A DNA stretch of 64,000 nt. Source: Bacillus proteolyticus. Lineage in GTDB: Bacteria; Bacillota; Bacilli; Bacillales; Bacillaceae_G. This document shows, in pieces, positions 26,655 through 35,455 of this stretch. The stretch spans positions 62,001-126,000 of the forward strand of contig NZ_MACH01000081.1 in the NCBI RefSeq assembly GCF_001884065.1. Reading direction: 5' to 3'. Both the position numbers and the translations under genes were made by a program. Below the pieces are notes generated by a model that saw only the letters and a list, made by a program, of their open reading frames with translations, was not told where the DNA came from and did no database searches. Every line of letters starts with the position of its first letter. The stretch's first letter is position 1.

Positions 26655-27596
26655 TTAATCAAGTGGTATTAATTTCTCTTCAATCTCTTTTCTTCTCTCT
26701 TCTAAAAATCGTGGTAAATCCAGCTCTTTTCCTAAATCAGCAACTGCTGAATCTACAGTAAATCCTGGTCCATCCGTCGCAACCTCAAATAAAATTCCAT
26801 TTGACTCACGGAAATATAAACTTTTAAAATAAAAACGATCGATAATCCCTGTTGATTGGAACCCTTTATTTTTCACAGCTTCATTCCAATAACTCAGTTC
26901 TTCATCATTTTTTACACGAATAGCTAAATGATGAATACTTCCTTTTCCAGGTCTTTCACTCTCTCCCTCTTGCTGTTTCACCAAAATTTCCCCAAAAGAT
27001 TGACCAGCAATAGATTGATAAATCCCCTCATCGTCTGAACGAGATACTTCTTTATAACTAAACAAACCTGTTAATGTTTTTGATAATTTATTTAAACTGC
27101 GCACTGTCATTTCAACTGTTCCCATGCCTAAAATACGATGCTTCTGCTCTACAGAAGATTCATCCCATGCAGTCCAATATTCAGGCACCTCTTCACCGTT
27201 ATTATTTAATAGTACTAACCGTAGGCCATCTGGATCTTCAAAGTGCAGTGCGTCTCGGCCGGCGTAAGTTGTAATTTCCCCATGCGCCACCTGAAGCGAC
27301 TCAAAACGTCTCTTCCAAAATGTAAGGCTTTCTATTGAAGGTACGAGCAAACCTATTTGCGTTATTGCATTTGTGCCACGGATTGTTCTTCCTACAATCG
27401 GCATTTCAAAAAATGATAATTCAGTTCCGGCACTCCCTGTTAAATCGCCATAAAACAAATGATACATAAATGGATTATCTTGATTGACCGTCTTTTTCAC
27501 TCGGCGTAATCCTAAAACATTTCGATAAAAATTATTATTCATTTTCGCATTTTTAGTCACCATAGAAATGTGGTGATGTCCTGGAATTGTATACAT
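26655..27596 (-). CDS. Glyoxalase-family ring-cleaving dioxygenase (MhqA/MhqO-like)
   Basis: The 313-residue protein has two vicinal-oxygen-chelate modules. Metal ligands are visible as the N-terminal GHHHIS (residues 6-11), the Glu of ELSFFE, and the second-half GSIHHLAIRV and FEVATDGPGF. It resembles the hydroquinone-induced MhqA/MhqO enzymes of B. subtilis, which detoxify quinone-type compounds. The start has an AGGAGG site. It lies 53 bp after the MarR gene and 16 bp before the LLM gene, forming one operon. Confidence 0.88.
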   Translation of the reverse strand: MYTIPGHHHISMVTKNAKMNNNFYRNVLGLRRVKKTVNQDNPFMYHLFYGDLTGSAGTELSFFEMPIVGRTIRGTNAITQIGLLVPSIESLTFWKRRFESLQVAHGEITTYAGRDALHFEDPDGLRLVLLNNNGEEVPEYWTAWDESSVEQKHRILGMGTVEMTVRSLNKLSKTLTGLFSYKEVSRSDDEGIYQSIAGQSFGEILVKQQEGESERPGKGSIHHLAIRVKNDEELSYWNEAVKNKGFQSTGIIDRFYFKSLYFRESNGILFEVATDGPGFTVDSAVADLGKELDLPRFLEERRKEIEEKLIPLD

Positions 27597-27648
27597 AAAA
27601 CTTCCTCCTCTTTATCACTTGATTAGTCAATTGATTGAGTAAAAAAAA

Positions 27649-28092
27649 TTACTCATTCGGTAATTCTTTTTTTTCACTATGCTTATGAACTTTTGTCATC
27701 AACTCGTATAGTATTTTCTGCTCTTCTTCATTTAATACATCATCAAAAAATGATGATTGAAATGCAAGTTGCTCTGGCAATGCTCTTTCTAAAGCCTCTT
27801 CCCCTTGCTCTGTAAGACTAATTGTTTTCGTTTTCCAATCTTGTTTTCGTATAATATATCCTTCTTTTTCAAGACGTGTTAACATTCGAGAAATACCGCC
27901 TTGTGTAACGGTAACCTTTTCTGCTAACTCCATTTGTGTTAATGGCTGATAAGTCCGTATTTGCAAAAGCACATCAAATTGAGCCGTCGTTAAATCAAAG
28001 CGTTTTAAAAACTCATTTGACATTTGATTACTTTGGTTCGTAAATCGTATGAGGCGTAACCATATTAACGATCCTATCGTATTCTCACGCAT
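27649..28092 (-). CDS. MarR-family transcriptional regulator
   Basis: The 147-residue winged-helix regulator has the recognition region [30 protein letters not shown]-type ([17 protein letters not shown]) and wing [11 protein letters not shown]. It heads the dioxygenase/LLM operon. A perfect 12-bp inverted repeat 26 bp upstream of its start overlaps the likely promoter, so it is probably autoregulated. No conserved N-terminal cysteine of OhrR type is present, so the inducer may be a ligand rather than thiol oxidation. Confidence 0.9.
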   Translation of the reverse strand: MRENTIGSLIWLRLIRFTNQSNQMSNEFLKRFDLTTAQFDVLLQIRTYQPLTQMELAEKVTVTQGGISRMLTRLEKEGYIIRKQDWKTKTISLTEQGEEALERALPEQLAFQSSFFDDVLNEEEQKILYELMTKVHKHSEKKELPNE

Positions 28093-28117
28093 GTTTTATC
28101 ACTTCCTAGCGTTGATC

Positions 28118-28149
28118 TTACTGTCACTTTACCACTCAAGTGACAGTAA
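28118..28149 (-). promoter_or_regulatory. Operator-like inverted repeat upstream of marR
   Basis: Perfect 12-bp arms TTACTGTCACTT and AAGTGACAGTAA are separated by 8 bp. On the minus strand a possible promoter TTGCAT-N17-TAAAGT runs through it. The position is typical for MarR autorepression. Confidence 0.7.
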
Positions 28150-28193
28150 TGCAAGTAGAAATATGTTAAAAATATCTCCCAAAATCATTATTC

Positions 28194-28517
28194 TTAACTT
28201 TCCATTTCATTCATTGCTATATTTAAAGCTGCCACAGCTTTTGGCCAACCAACGTAAAAAGCCATATGTGTTATTAATGCAACTAATTCATTCTCCATCA
28301 TCCCATTTTGTTTAGCTAGCTTCAGATGAAATGGTAATTGTTCTGTATTACCAAGACTGATTAGTGCCGACAATGTACATAAGCTTCTTTCTCTTAATGT
28401 TAAAGCGGCATCCCGCCACACTTCCTCAAATAATATCTCTTCACTATAATGAGAAAATACAGGTGCTATTTCTCTCATTTTCTTTGGAATATAAAATTCA
28501 ATTGGTTCATTCATCAT
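28194..28517 (-). CDS. Carboxymuconolactone decarboxylase (CMD)-family protein
   Basis: The 107-residue helical protein has the CMD-like core ALTLRERSLCTLSALISLGNTEQLPFH with the later VALITHMAFYVGWPKAV. CMD relatives include decarboxylases and AhpD-type peroxidases. The usual CxxC pair is absent, which argues against an AhpD role. The start overlaps the tautomerase stop (ATGA). It is the last of three genes read away from the LysR regulator. Confidence 0.85.
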   Translation of the reverse strand: MMNEPIEFYIPKKMREIAPVFSHYSEEILFEEVWRDAALTLRERSLCTLSALISLGNTEQLPFHLKLAKQNGMMENELVALITHMAFYVGWPKAVAALNIAMNEMES

Positions 28518-28924
28518 TTTTCTCCCTTCATTTTTACCAATTGTGCCATCCCTTGACCAAATGACCAGTTTTCAGCAGCTGTCTCATGTAATGTAATAAA
28601 AATGTCAGTAACTTTCACATTGGAACATTCTGAAATTTCGAAGGATATAGATTGATACAAACCTTTTTTCTGTTGCACTGTTCTTCCAGGTCCACATGTA
28701 ATAGAAACATGAATCATATTCTCAGTTCTCATTTCTCCTCTTTCCAACAAATAATATGGATTATAAAAAAATTGATTTCGTTGATAAGGTACAAACATTT
28801 GAAAATAATCATTTTCAGGAATGTTAAAATGTTCAATTAATGACAGATGGATACATTCACCTACCTTTTTCAACTCTTCTTTATTTAATATATTTTCATG
28901 ATAATAAACGTTCACAAAAGGCAT
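28514..28924 (-). CDS. Tautomerase-superfamily protein
   Basis: The 136-residue protein starts MPFVNVYY, giving the catalytic N-terminal proline after Met removal. It ends with the family stretch ETAAENWSFGQGMAQL, resembling B. subtilis YrdN-type tautomerases. It would interconvert enol and keto acids. It is translationally coupled to the CMD-like gene and lies 42 bp after the DUF4865 gene. Confidence 0.85.
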   Translation of the reverse strand: MPFVNVYYHENILNKEELKKVGECIHLSLIEHFNIPENDYFQMFVPYQRNQFFYNPYYLLERGEMRTENMIHVSITCGPGRTVQQKKGLYQSISFEISECSNVKVTDIFITLHETAAENWSFGQGMAQLVKMKGEK

Positions 28925-28966
28925 ACATTTTCATTCCTTTTTCTTAATTTAGCATTCAACAACATA

Positions 28967-29515
28967 TCATCGTGAAATATGTAAAAGCTCATAAATAGTA
29001 ACATCGTCCATTACATCTATTTCAGGCTTTTCCTTATAAAAACTGAATTGACTATATCCCCACTTATCCGGATTATAAATTATTACATTTCCTAAACATT
29101 TTTCTATGTTTTTCACATTTTCATTTACTTTATTTAATTGCGTCTCAATCAGCGATTTATTTTGAGAAATACTCCCTACATATTCAACAACATATCTACT
29201 TTTTCGAAAGTCATCACTTACATTAACAACGAATGGAACACCTATATTTATTTGTTGCCACCCGAACGATTGTAAAATATTATCGTAATACCCTTCAAAG
29301 ATAAATTTGTTCATCCCTTCATGACCATTCCAAATATATAAAGGTGCATAGCAATTATAGAAATTCCCATCCTTACCTGCCTCAGCAATTAAATAAGCCT
29401 TAAAATTCAATCCTTGAAAACCATCTGTTTTATGACTATTCTTTTTTACCCTTTCTCTAATAATCCCCATATCATAATCCTTTGGCAAAATGACTTTATA
29501 TTGCATTCCAATCAT
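28967..29515 (-). CDS. DUF4865-family protein
   Basis: The roughly 182-residue protein has the DUF4865 hallmarks MQYKVILPKDYDMGIIRERV near the start and YAPLYIWNGHEGMNKFIFEG in the middle. The fold and activity are unknown to me. ATG 29513-29515 is preferred; a GTG three codons upstream and an ATG three codons downstream are alternatives. It is first in the DUF4865-tautomerase-CMD operon, divergent from a LysR gene, which suggests a small-molecule conversion pathway under LysR control. Confidence 0.8.
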   Translation of the reverse strand: MIGMQYKVILPKDYDMGIIRERVKKNSHKTDGFQGLNFKAYLIAEAGKDGNFYNCYAPLYIWNGHEGMNKFIFEGYYDNILQSFGWQQINIGVPFVVNVSDDFRKSRYVVEYVGSISQNKSLIETQLNKVNENVKNIEKCLGNVIIYNPDKWGYSQFSFYKEKPEIDVMDDVTIYELLHISR

Positions 29516-29595
29516 GTTTATCACTCACTTTCGATCTTATATACATAATGATAAACCGATGACTGACTAACGTAAAATAGGTATAAATTATGTTT

Positions 29596-29616
29596 GGTAT
29601 CATTTATAATGATACC
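29596..29616. promoter_or_regulatory. Palindromic operator between DUF4865 operon and lysR
   Basis: Perfect 8-bp arms GGTATCAT and ATGATACC are separated by 5 bp, 20 bp before the lysR start. The divergent position fits a LysR-type regulator binding site. Confidence 0.6.
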
Positions 29617-29635
29617 GTATAAGGGGCTGAAATGA

Positions 29636-30424
29636 ATGGAAATTAATGATCTTATCATATTTAAAACTGTAGCTAACGAAGGCTCTATTAGTAAAGCTGC
29701 TAAAGAGCTAAGCTATGTACAACCAAATGTAACGGAGCGAATCAAAAAATTAGAACAAGAGTTAGAAACTCCATTACTACATAGAGATAATAAAGGTGTT
29801 TCCCTGTTACCTTCTGGTGACATTTTATTAGACTACACGAATAAAATATTAGCTCTTTTAGAAGAAGCGAAAGATGAAATTAAAACAAGTGCTTCTTCTT
29901 ATGTAATAGCAACGTCACAATCTATTTTGACTAATTATTTAAGTATGCGTATTAAAGAAAATTTCAGGAATTATCAAATATATATAGAAAGTAGTAGCCA
30001 TTTACAAAAACTACTACAGCAACAAAAAGTTGATATGGTCATAACTTATGAGGATTATCCCGAAGCAGCGTTTAAAAAAGTATTCACCACTTCAATTTTT
30101 GTAGGCTTATTAAAAGCGAAAGAACAGTGTAACATTGACTTTTCAAAAGAACTTTTCTTTGTTAGTAACGATAAAAAGTGCCCTTTTAGAAATATGACAA
30201 TACAATTTCTAAAAGAAAACAATCTATCCCAGCATCAACTTCAACAGTTAGATTCTTATTCGCTTATTGAAGAGTTTATTGTTGAGGGAAATGGGATAGC
30301 TTTTTTACCGATTAGAAATGATAAAATAGTTCCAGTTGAAAATGTTCCAATAGAGAAATTAGCTGTTCATTTTTTTACGAATCAAAACTTTATAAAACAT
30401 ATCCCTGATGAACTATTTGAGTAA
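29636..30424 (+). CDS. LysR-family transcriptional regulator
   Basis: The 262-residue regulator has an N-terminal winged helix-turn-helix (residues 1-60; GSISKAAKELSYVQPNVTERIKKLEQELETPLL). A somewhat short effector-binding domain follows. It is divergent from the DUF4865-tautomerase-CMD operon, the usual arrangement for a regulator and its target. The start is ATG 29636; a second ATG at 29632 is in another frame. A bidirectional terminator follows. Confidence 0.92.
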   Translation: MEINDLIIFKTVANEGSISKAAKELSYVQPNVTERIKKLEQELETPLLHRDNKGVSLLPSGDILLDYTNKILALLEEAKDEIKTSASSYVIATSQSILTNYLSMRIKENFRNYQIYIESSSHLQKLLQQQKVDMVITYEDYPEAAFKKVFTTSIFVGLLKAKEQCNIDFSKELFFVSNDKKCPFRNMTIQFLKENNLSQHQLQQLDSYSLIEEFIVEGNGIAFLPIRNDKIVPVENVPIEKLAVHFFTNQNFIKHIPDELFE

Positions 30425-30458
30425 TAGAATGACTTTGTTTACAAACTTTTCAAACAAA

Positions 30459-30504
30459 TAAAAATCCCTCTTTAACGAATCTACAAGAGGGATTTTTATT
30501 TTTT
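30459..30504. terminator. Bidirectional terminator, lysR / livM
   Basis: A stem AAAAATCCCTCTT against AAGAGGGATTTTT is followed by ATTTTTT on the plus strand. Confidence 0.85.
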
Positions 30505-30518
30505 GTACAATTGATTTT

Positions 30519-31520
30519 TCACACGTTTTGCTCCACTTCTGCACTTTTCTCCTTCTTACTCCTTTTAACATTCTTCAACTGCTTAACCGTTCCAACTAAT
30601 CCTTTCGGAAAAACTAGTAACACGATAATATACAATAACCCTAAAATAATCGTCCATCTTTCAAAAATCGGATACTCCGTCGCTAGTTCTGATAAATAAT
30701 ATTTTAGTGATTCAATAATCCCAGCTCCTGCAATGGCTCCGATTAACGTTCCAACTCCTCCAATCATTGTCATCAATAATGCATTTAACGTCATTTCGAT
30801 TGAAAATACAGTCGTATTTACAAAACGTAATGTGATGACGAATAAACCACCGCTAATCGCTGCTACTACTCCTGCAACAACACTAGCAATAATTTTATAA
30901 TGAAGAACTTTATACCCAAGCGCTTCAACACGTTGTTCATTTTGTGAAATTGCCTTTAATACTTTCCCAATAGAAGATTTTGTGAAAAGACGTAACAAAA
31001 TGAAAATAATGATTAGACATATAAATGTTACATAATAAAAGGTAAAACGATCACGAAATATATCTGGCACACCAAATGTAAATCCATCTCCACCGTGAGT
31101 AAGCCCACGCCATTTTTCAGCAAGCACAAAAAATAACTGTGAAATCGCAAGGGTTAACATTGCATAAAAATGACTTTTCAATCGTAAAGAAAGTAAACCG
31201 ATTATATAACTAACGATTGCCGAAATGATAATTGCCGCTACTATACCTATTAAAAAGTTTGTTATTGATACACCTTGCCGATCAAATAAAAGTGCTACCC
31301 CATATGCTCCTATTCCAAAGAACATACAATGACCAAACGATACAATTCCTGTATATCCAAGTAATACATCAAAACTCATTGCAAAAATAGCAAAGATGAA
31401 GATTTGAGTGAACAAAATTAACAAGCTCCGTGAATCATTTACGAACGGAAATACACTTAAACAAATGAGCATAAATACTCCGAAGTATACTTTAATTCGA
31501 TTCGATGTATTGTTCACCAT
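30519..31520 (-). CDS. livM: Branched-chain amino-acid ABC importer, permease LivM
   Basis: The 333-residue permease has about nine membrane helices and the conserved GYTGIVSFGHCMFFGIGAYG and GGVGTLIGAIAGAG. The start is most likely ATG 31518-31520, right after the livH stop, with AAAAGGGG as ribosome site; the GTG that follows is also possible. It pairs with LivH to form the membrane channel of a LIV-type importer. It is last in the five-gene operon. Confidence 0.88.
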   Translation of the reverse strand: MVNNTSNRIKVYFGVFMLICLSVFPFVNDSRSLLILFTQIFIFAIFAMSFDVLLGYTGIVSFGHCMFFGIGAYGVALLFDRQGVSITNFLIGIVAAIIISAIVSYIIGLLSLRLKSHFYAMLTLAISQLFFVLAEKWRGLTHGGDGFTFGVPDIFRDRFTFYYVTFICLIIIFILLRLFTKSSIGKVLKAISQNEQRVEALGYKVLHYKIIASVVAGVVAAISGGLFVITLRFVNTTVFSIEMTLNALLMTMIGGVGTLIGAIAGAGIIESLKYYLSELATEYPIFERWTIILGLLYIIVLLVFPKGLVGTVKQLKNVKRSKKEKSAEVEQNV

Positions 31521-31521
31521 T

Positions 31522-32382
31522 TCACCCCTTTTCACCAACAAGTCCAGTTGGCTTCACTATTAAGAAAAACAGTAACATTAACATATTGATTGCAAGTGAT
31601 AAATCTGGAATAAAATAGGCTGTAAAAGCTCCGGCTAATCCGACGATTAAAGAAGCGATAGCTGAACCTTGGACGCTACCTAACCCTCCAATTATTACTA
31701 CAATGAAAGCTAAAATTGCATATTGCATACCCATTTCTGCGAAAACAACGCCTGAATATGGTGCAAATAAGAATCCACCTAACGCTGCCATTCCTGCTCC
31801 TAATAGAAAGACGAACGAAAATATAGCTTTCACGTTAATGCCGAGCGCTTGAACCATCTCCTTATCCATTACACCAGCGCGGATCATAAGACCTATCTTT
31901 GTTTTTTTGAGTAGTAGTAGTAGAGCAATGTAAATTAGTATCCCAACTAAAATAACGAATAGCCGGTATTTTATTAATATAACCCCTCCAAATGTATAGC
32001 TACCTTGTAACCATATCGGTAACTTTGCACTAATTGGATTCGGTCCCCAAAATATTTTTATGCACTCACTAAGAACGAGCATTCCTCCGAGTGTAACGAG
32101 TAGCTGGCGAACATGATTTCCATACACTGGTCTGATAAGAAATCGTTCTAAAATAAAACCAAGCAACATCCCCATAGCAACTGCTCCAACTAACGCTAAT
32201 ACATAACTACCTGTCATATTAAATAACCAAACGCCTGTAAAAGCTCCCCATGCAAATAAACCGCCATGCGCAAAGTTTAAAACGCTCATTAGGCCGAAAA
32301 TAAGTGAAAGACCTGATGCTAATAAAAAAATAAGCATCCCTGTTGAAACGCCGTTTACAAATAAGTTAATTAACACATCCAC
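31522..32382 (-). CDS. livH: Branched-chain amino-acid ABC importer, permease LivH
   Basis: The 286-residue permease shows the family opening NLFVNGVSTGMLIFLLASGLSLIFG, then LNFAHGGLFAWGAF and GGLGSVQGSAIA. It starts at GTG 32380-32382 after GGGGGGAT. It forms the heterodimeric channel with LivM and is 22 bp downstream of livF in the operon. Confidence 0.88.
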   Translation of the reverse strand: MDVLINLFVNGVSTGMLIFLLASGLSLIFGLMSVLNFAHGGLFAWGAFTGVWLFNMTGSYVLALVGAVAMGMLLGFILERFLIRPVYGNHVRQLLVTLGGMLVLSECIKIFWGPNPISAKLPIWLQGSYTFGGVILIKYRLFVILVGILIYIALLLLLKKTKIGLMIRAGVMDKEMVQALGINVKAIFSFVFLLGAGMAALGGFLFAPYSGVVFAEMGMQYAILAFIVVIIGGLGSVQGSAIASLIVGLAGAFTAYFIPDLSLAINMLMLLFFLIVKPTGLVGEKG

Positions 32383-32404
32383 GTTCTATCCCCCCGTATC
32401 AATG

Positions 32405-33106
32405 TTAAGAAATACCTAAATATTTATGACATGTTTCTTTATCCTCTCGCAGTTCATTCATAAAACCTTTATGCACAATACGCCCATTATCCATAATGTA
32501 AAAATAATCACCGATTTGACTAGCCATCATAAAATTTTGTTCAACAAGTAAAACAGTCGTTTTCTCCTTCATTTTCAAAATTGCTACCATTAATTTTTCT
32601 ATCATAATTGGTGATAGCCCCTTACTTGGCTCGTCAATAAGCAATAGTCCATCACTATTAATAAACGCTCTTGAAATGGCCAACATTTGTTTTTGTCCCC
32701 CGCTTAAAAGCCCACTTTTCTTATTCCAAAACTGCTTTAAATCAGGAAATAGCTCGAGCATCCAATCTATTTTCTCGTCGACTTCTTCTCCTTTTCCTCT
32801 CGCAAGTGCGAATGTCTCTTCTACTGTTAAATCATGAAAAATCCCTTGATTTTCTGGTACATACCCTATTCCTTTTCTTGAAATTAAATGTGTAGATAAT
32901 CCATTTACTTGTGTACTACCATAATAAATCTCACCATTTGCTATCCGATGAAATCCCATAACTGATCGCAACGTTGTTGTTTTTCCCGCCCCGTTTCTTC
33001 CAAACAGTACAGTAATCGTCCCTTTCTCAACAGTGAGTGATACCCCTTGTAAAATATGAAACTGATCTAAATACGTCTCTATATTATTCACTTGTAATAG
33101 AGCCAC
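32405..33106 (-). CDS. livF: Branched-chain amino-acid ABC importer, ATPase LivF
   Basis: The 233-residue ATPase has Walker A GRNGAGKTT, signature LLSGGQKQM and Walker B GLLLIDEPSKGLSP. It starts at GTG 33104-33106, inside the end of livG (23-nt overlap), with AGGGGG as ribosome site. It couples ATP hydrolysis to transport with LivG. Confidence 0.9.
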   Translation of the reverse strand: MALLQVNNIETYLDQFHILQGVSLTVEKGTITVLFGRNGAGKTTTLRSVMGFHRIANGEIYYGSTQVNGLSTHLISRKGIGYVPENQGIFHDLTVEETFALARGKGEEVDEKIDWMLELFPDLKQFWNKKSGLLSGGQKQMLAISRAFINSDGLLLIDEPSKGLSPIMIEKLMVAILKMKEKTTVLLVEQNFMMASQIGDYFYIMDNGRIVHKGFMNELREDKETCHKYLGIS

Positions 33107-33857
33107 TATATAATCCCCCTAAATAAGCACTTTGTACACGCTCATCTTTCATCATTTCTTCTGGTAATCCTTCAGCCAATAACTCGCCATGAAATAAAAC
33201 AATAAGATGGTCCGACAAACCTAGTACCATATCCATTTTGTGTTCGATGAGTACGATTGTGCTCTCTGGATGCTTTTTAATATTTTCAATCACTTGTAAA
33301 ATAGCCGGTATCTCTTCAACTGATATACCTGCCGTCGGCTCATCAAGTAGTAACACATCCGTTTTTAAAGCTAATAACATCGCAAGCTCTAACTTTCGTT
33401 TTTCTCCATGTGCTAAATCTTTCGCTAATACATGTTCTTTCTCCTGAAGTAATACTGTTTTTAAGAAACGTCTCGCCTCTCCAACTTGTTGCTTAAATTT
33501 TGCCGAACTTGGAAAAAAACTATAGTAATCTTGCACGAATGATTGAACACTTAAACGAACATTTTCAAGTACCGTTAACTCTGGGAATATATTTGTAAGT
33601 TGAAAAGAACGACCAATTCCTAATCGAGTTCGATCTGAAATTGATAAATTTGTAATCTCTTGTCCTTTAAAATATACTTCACCCTTTGTTGGAGAAATTT
33701 GCCCACTTAGTAAGTTAAATAACGTTGTCTTTCCGGCACCGTTCGGTCCAATAATTGAAATGAGCTTTCCCTTTTGTACCGTTAAATTAACATCTTTAAT
33801 AACATGATGGTCACCAAAAGATACACAAAGATTTTTCGTCTCTAACAAATGTGTCAC
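33084..33857 (-). CDS. livG: Branched-chain amino-acid ABC importer, ATPase LivG
   Basis: The 257-residue ATPase has Walker A GPNGAGKTT and Walker B VLLLDEPTAGIS, and the signature region reads LAHGEKRKLELA, typical of LivG. It starts at GTG 33855-33857 behind GGGAGG. It lies 89 bp after the binding-protein gene, with a perfect hairpin between, so it may be made at lower level than the binding protein. Confidence 0.9.
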   Translation of the reverse strand: MTHLLETKNLCVSFGDHHVIKDVNLTVQKGKLISIIGPNGAGKTTLFNLLSGQISPTKGEVYFKGQEITNLSISDRTRLGIGRSFQLTNIFPELTVLENVRLSVQSFVQDYYSFFPSSAKFKQQVGEARRFLKTVLLQEKEHVLAKDLAHGEKRKLELAMLLALKTDVLLLDEPTAGISVEEIPAILQVIENIKKHPESTIVLIEHKMDMVLGLSDHLIVLFHGELLAEGLPEEMMKDERVQSAYLGGLYSGSITSE

Positions 33858-33897
33858 GAAATTCCTCCCTTTAAAACTTTAAGTATGAAAGAAATAC

Positions 33898-33925
33898 GTA
33901 TAAAGAGGGTATCCCCTCTTTATAC
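33898..33925 (-). terminator. Intercistronic hairpin between livK-like gene and livG
   Basis: A 12-bp perfect stem GTATAAAGAGGG/CCCTCTTTATAC with a 4-nt loop lacks a good U-run on the minus strand. It is more likely a partial terminator or mRNA-stability element than a full stop. Confidence 0.6.
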
Positions 33926-33946
33926 AAAAACAACAGAAAATTCAGT

Positions 33947-35164
33947 CTATTTATTTTGAACTGGTGGTTCTGTCTCTTTCATCGTTAATTCTCGCTCTAA
34001 TACTGGCACCGGATAATCAACACCATCTTGCTTTTTCAACGTGATAGAATATAGCGTCTGCATCGCTTGGTGGTCTTTCTCTCTAAACTTCATCTTTCCT
34101 TTCGGTGTATCAAATTCCATTCCTTCCATTTTCTTAATCAATGTATCTACATCTGTATCACCTTTTGTTTTCTTTAAAGCTTCTACAATTGAAATTGCCG
34201 CTGACATTCCTCCTGCTGTAAATAAATCTGGCACCGCACCATTAAATCGTTTTTTATGTTCTTCCACTAACCAATCATTCACCTTATTTTTCGGGAGTGT
34301 ATGATAATAAACAGAAAAACCTTGCATTCCTACTAATGCATCCATCGTTTTTAATGCCGGTATATCTGGTGCACCTGTAGAAATTTTAATACCTTGCGCT
34401 TCCACATTCATATCTTTTAACTGTTTCCAAGGTGAATTTGCACCTGCCCAAACGATAAATAAATAATCCGGTTTTGAGCTAATGATATTTTGAATATTCG
34501 CTGTGAAATCAGTTGAGTTTGTATCCGCATATTGTTCGTTTACAATGTTTGCACCTAATTTCTTTGCTCCAGATTTAAATGCGGCAATTCCTTCACGCCC
34601 AAATGCATTATCTGGGGCAAACGTTGCAATCTTTACATCTTTTTTTGCAATTGCTGCTGCTCCTGCAATCGCATCTTGTGAAGAGCTTCTTCCTGTTCTA
34701 AAAACATATTTATTCCAGTTCTTCCCGGTTATACTATCGGCAACTGCTGGTTCAACAACCATAATTTTTTCATATTCTTCAGCTAGTGGTAAAACCGCTA
34801 ACGTATCACTTGAACTAGATGATCCGACTAAAAAATCAACTTTCTCGTCTTCTAATAGCTTCGTAGCTTTTTTAACTGCAACATCTGCTTTCGTTTCCGT
34901 ATCTTCTACAACAAACTTAATCTTCTTTCCGTCCACTTTTCCTGTTCCACCAGTTGCATAATCTAATCCTAATTCAAACCCGTTCACTGTTTGTTTTCCG
35001 TATGATTCTAATGGACCTGTTAACGAAGCAAGAACCCCTACCTTAATTGTTTTTTCATCCTCAGTACTTGTTTTCTTTCCTGAGCAAGCTGCTGTTACTA
35101 ATAATGACCCTAAAACACAACCAGTAACCACCGTTTTTAGCCATTTACGTTTTTTTATCGACAT
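33947..35164 (-). CDS. Branched-chain amino-acid ABC importer, substrate-binding lipoprotein
   Basis: The 405-residue LivJ/LivK-like receptor has a lipoprotein signal with lipidated Cys27 (VTAAC). The type I periplasmic fold begins IKVGVLASLTGPLESYGKQTVNG. It captures leucine-type amino acids or related ligands (some homologues bind amides or urea). I choose ATG 35162-35164, after GGGGAGG; a longer in-frame start lies inside the ribosome site. It is the first gene of the operon. The 291 bp upstream show no gene and no clear CodY box. Confidence 0.88.
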   Translation of the reverse strand: MSIKKRKWLKTVVTGCVLGSLLVTAACSGKKTSTEDEKTIKVGVLASLTGPLESYGKQTVNGFELGLDYATGGTGKVDGKKIKFVVEDTETKADVAVKKATKLLEDEKVDFLVGSSSSSDTLAVLPLAEEYEKIMVVEPAVADSITGKNWNKYVFRTGRSSSQDAIAGAAAIAKKDVKIATFAPDNAFGREGIAAFKSGAKKLGANIVNEQYADTNSTDFTANIQNIISSKPDYLFIVWAGANSPWKQLKDMNVEAQGIKISTGAPDIPALKTMDALVGMQGFSVYYHTLPKNKVNDWLVEEHKKRFNGAVPDLFTAGGMSAAISIVEALKKTKGDTDVDTLIKKMEGMEFDTPKGKMKFREKDHQAMQTLYSITLKKQDGVDYPVPVLERELTMKETEPPVQNK

Positions 35165-35391
35165 TGTGATCCTCCCCATACTTTACTTTCTGATAGAATC
35201 CAACACGCCAAATTCCCCTGTCCGTAATCATGACTTATAAACTGTAAGGTAGGTAATGGAAAACTCTTGTAGTATCCTCTACATTCGGCACAAATCTATA
35301 ATCACCTTCCTATTAAATGGAAACGGACATACAATCAATATATATTCCTTTGTTCAAATGAAATTACTGTTTCATTACAGGAATCATCACG

Positions 35392-35439
35392 AAAAAACTG
35401 CAAATAATTAACTTAAGTTAGTAAGTTAATTATTTGCAG
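35392..35439 (-). terminator. Terminator of the amine oxidase/GTPase operon
   Basis: An 18-bp perfect stem beginning CTGCAAATAATTAAC (arms 35398-35415 and 35422-35439) is followed by TTTTTTCG on the minus strand. Confidence 0.9.
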
Positions 35440-35455
35440 CCTACCTAAAAAGCAC

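Noticed and set aside
27617-27640. ACTTGATTA..TTGATTGAGT imperfect repeat between marR and the dioxygenase gene as a second MarR operator
   Set aside because: Only a weak match between the arms and little similarity to the strong operator at 28118-28149. The genes are probably one transcript.
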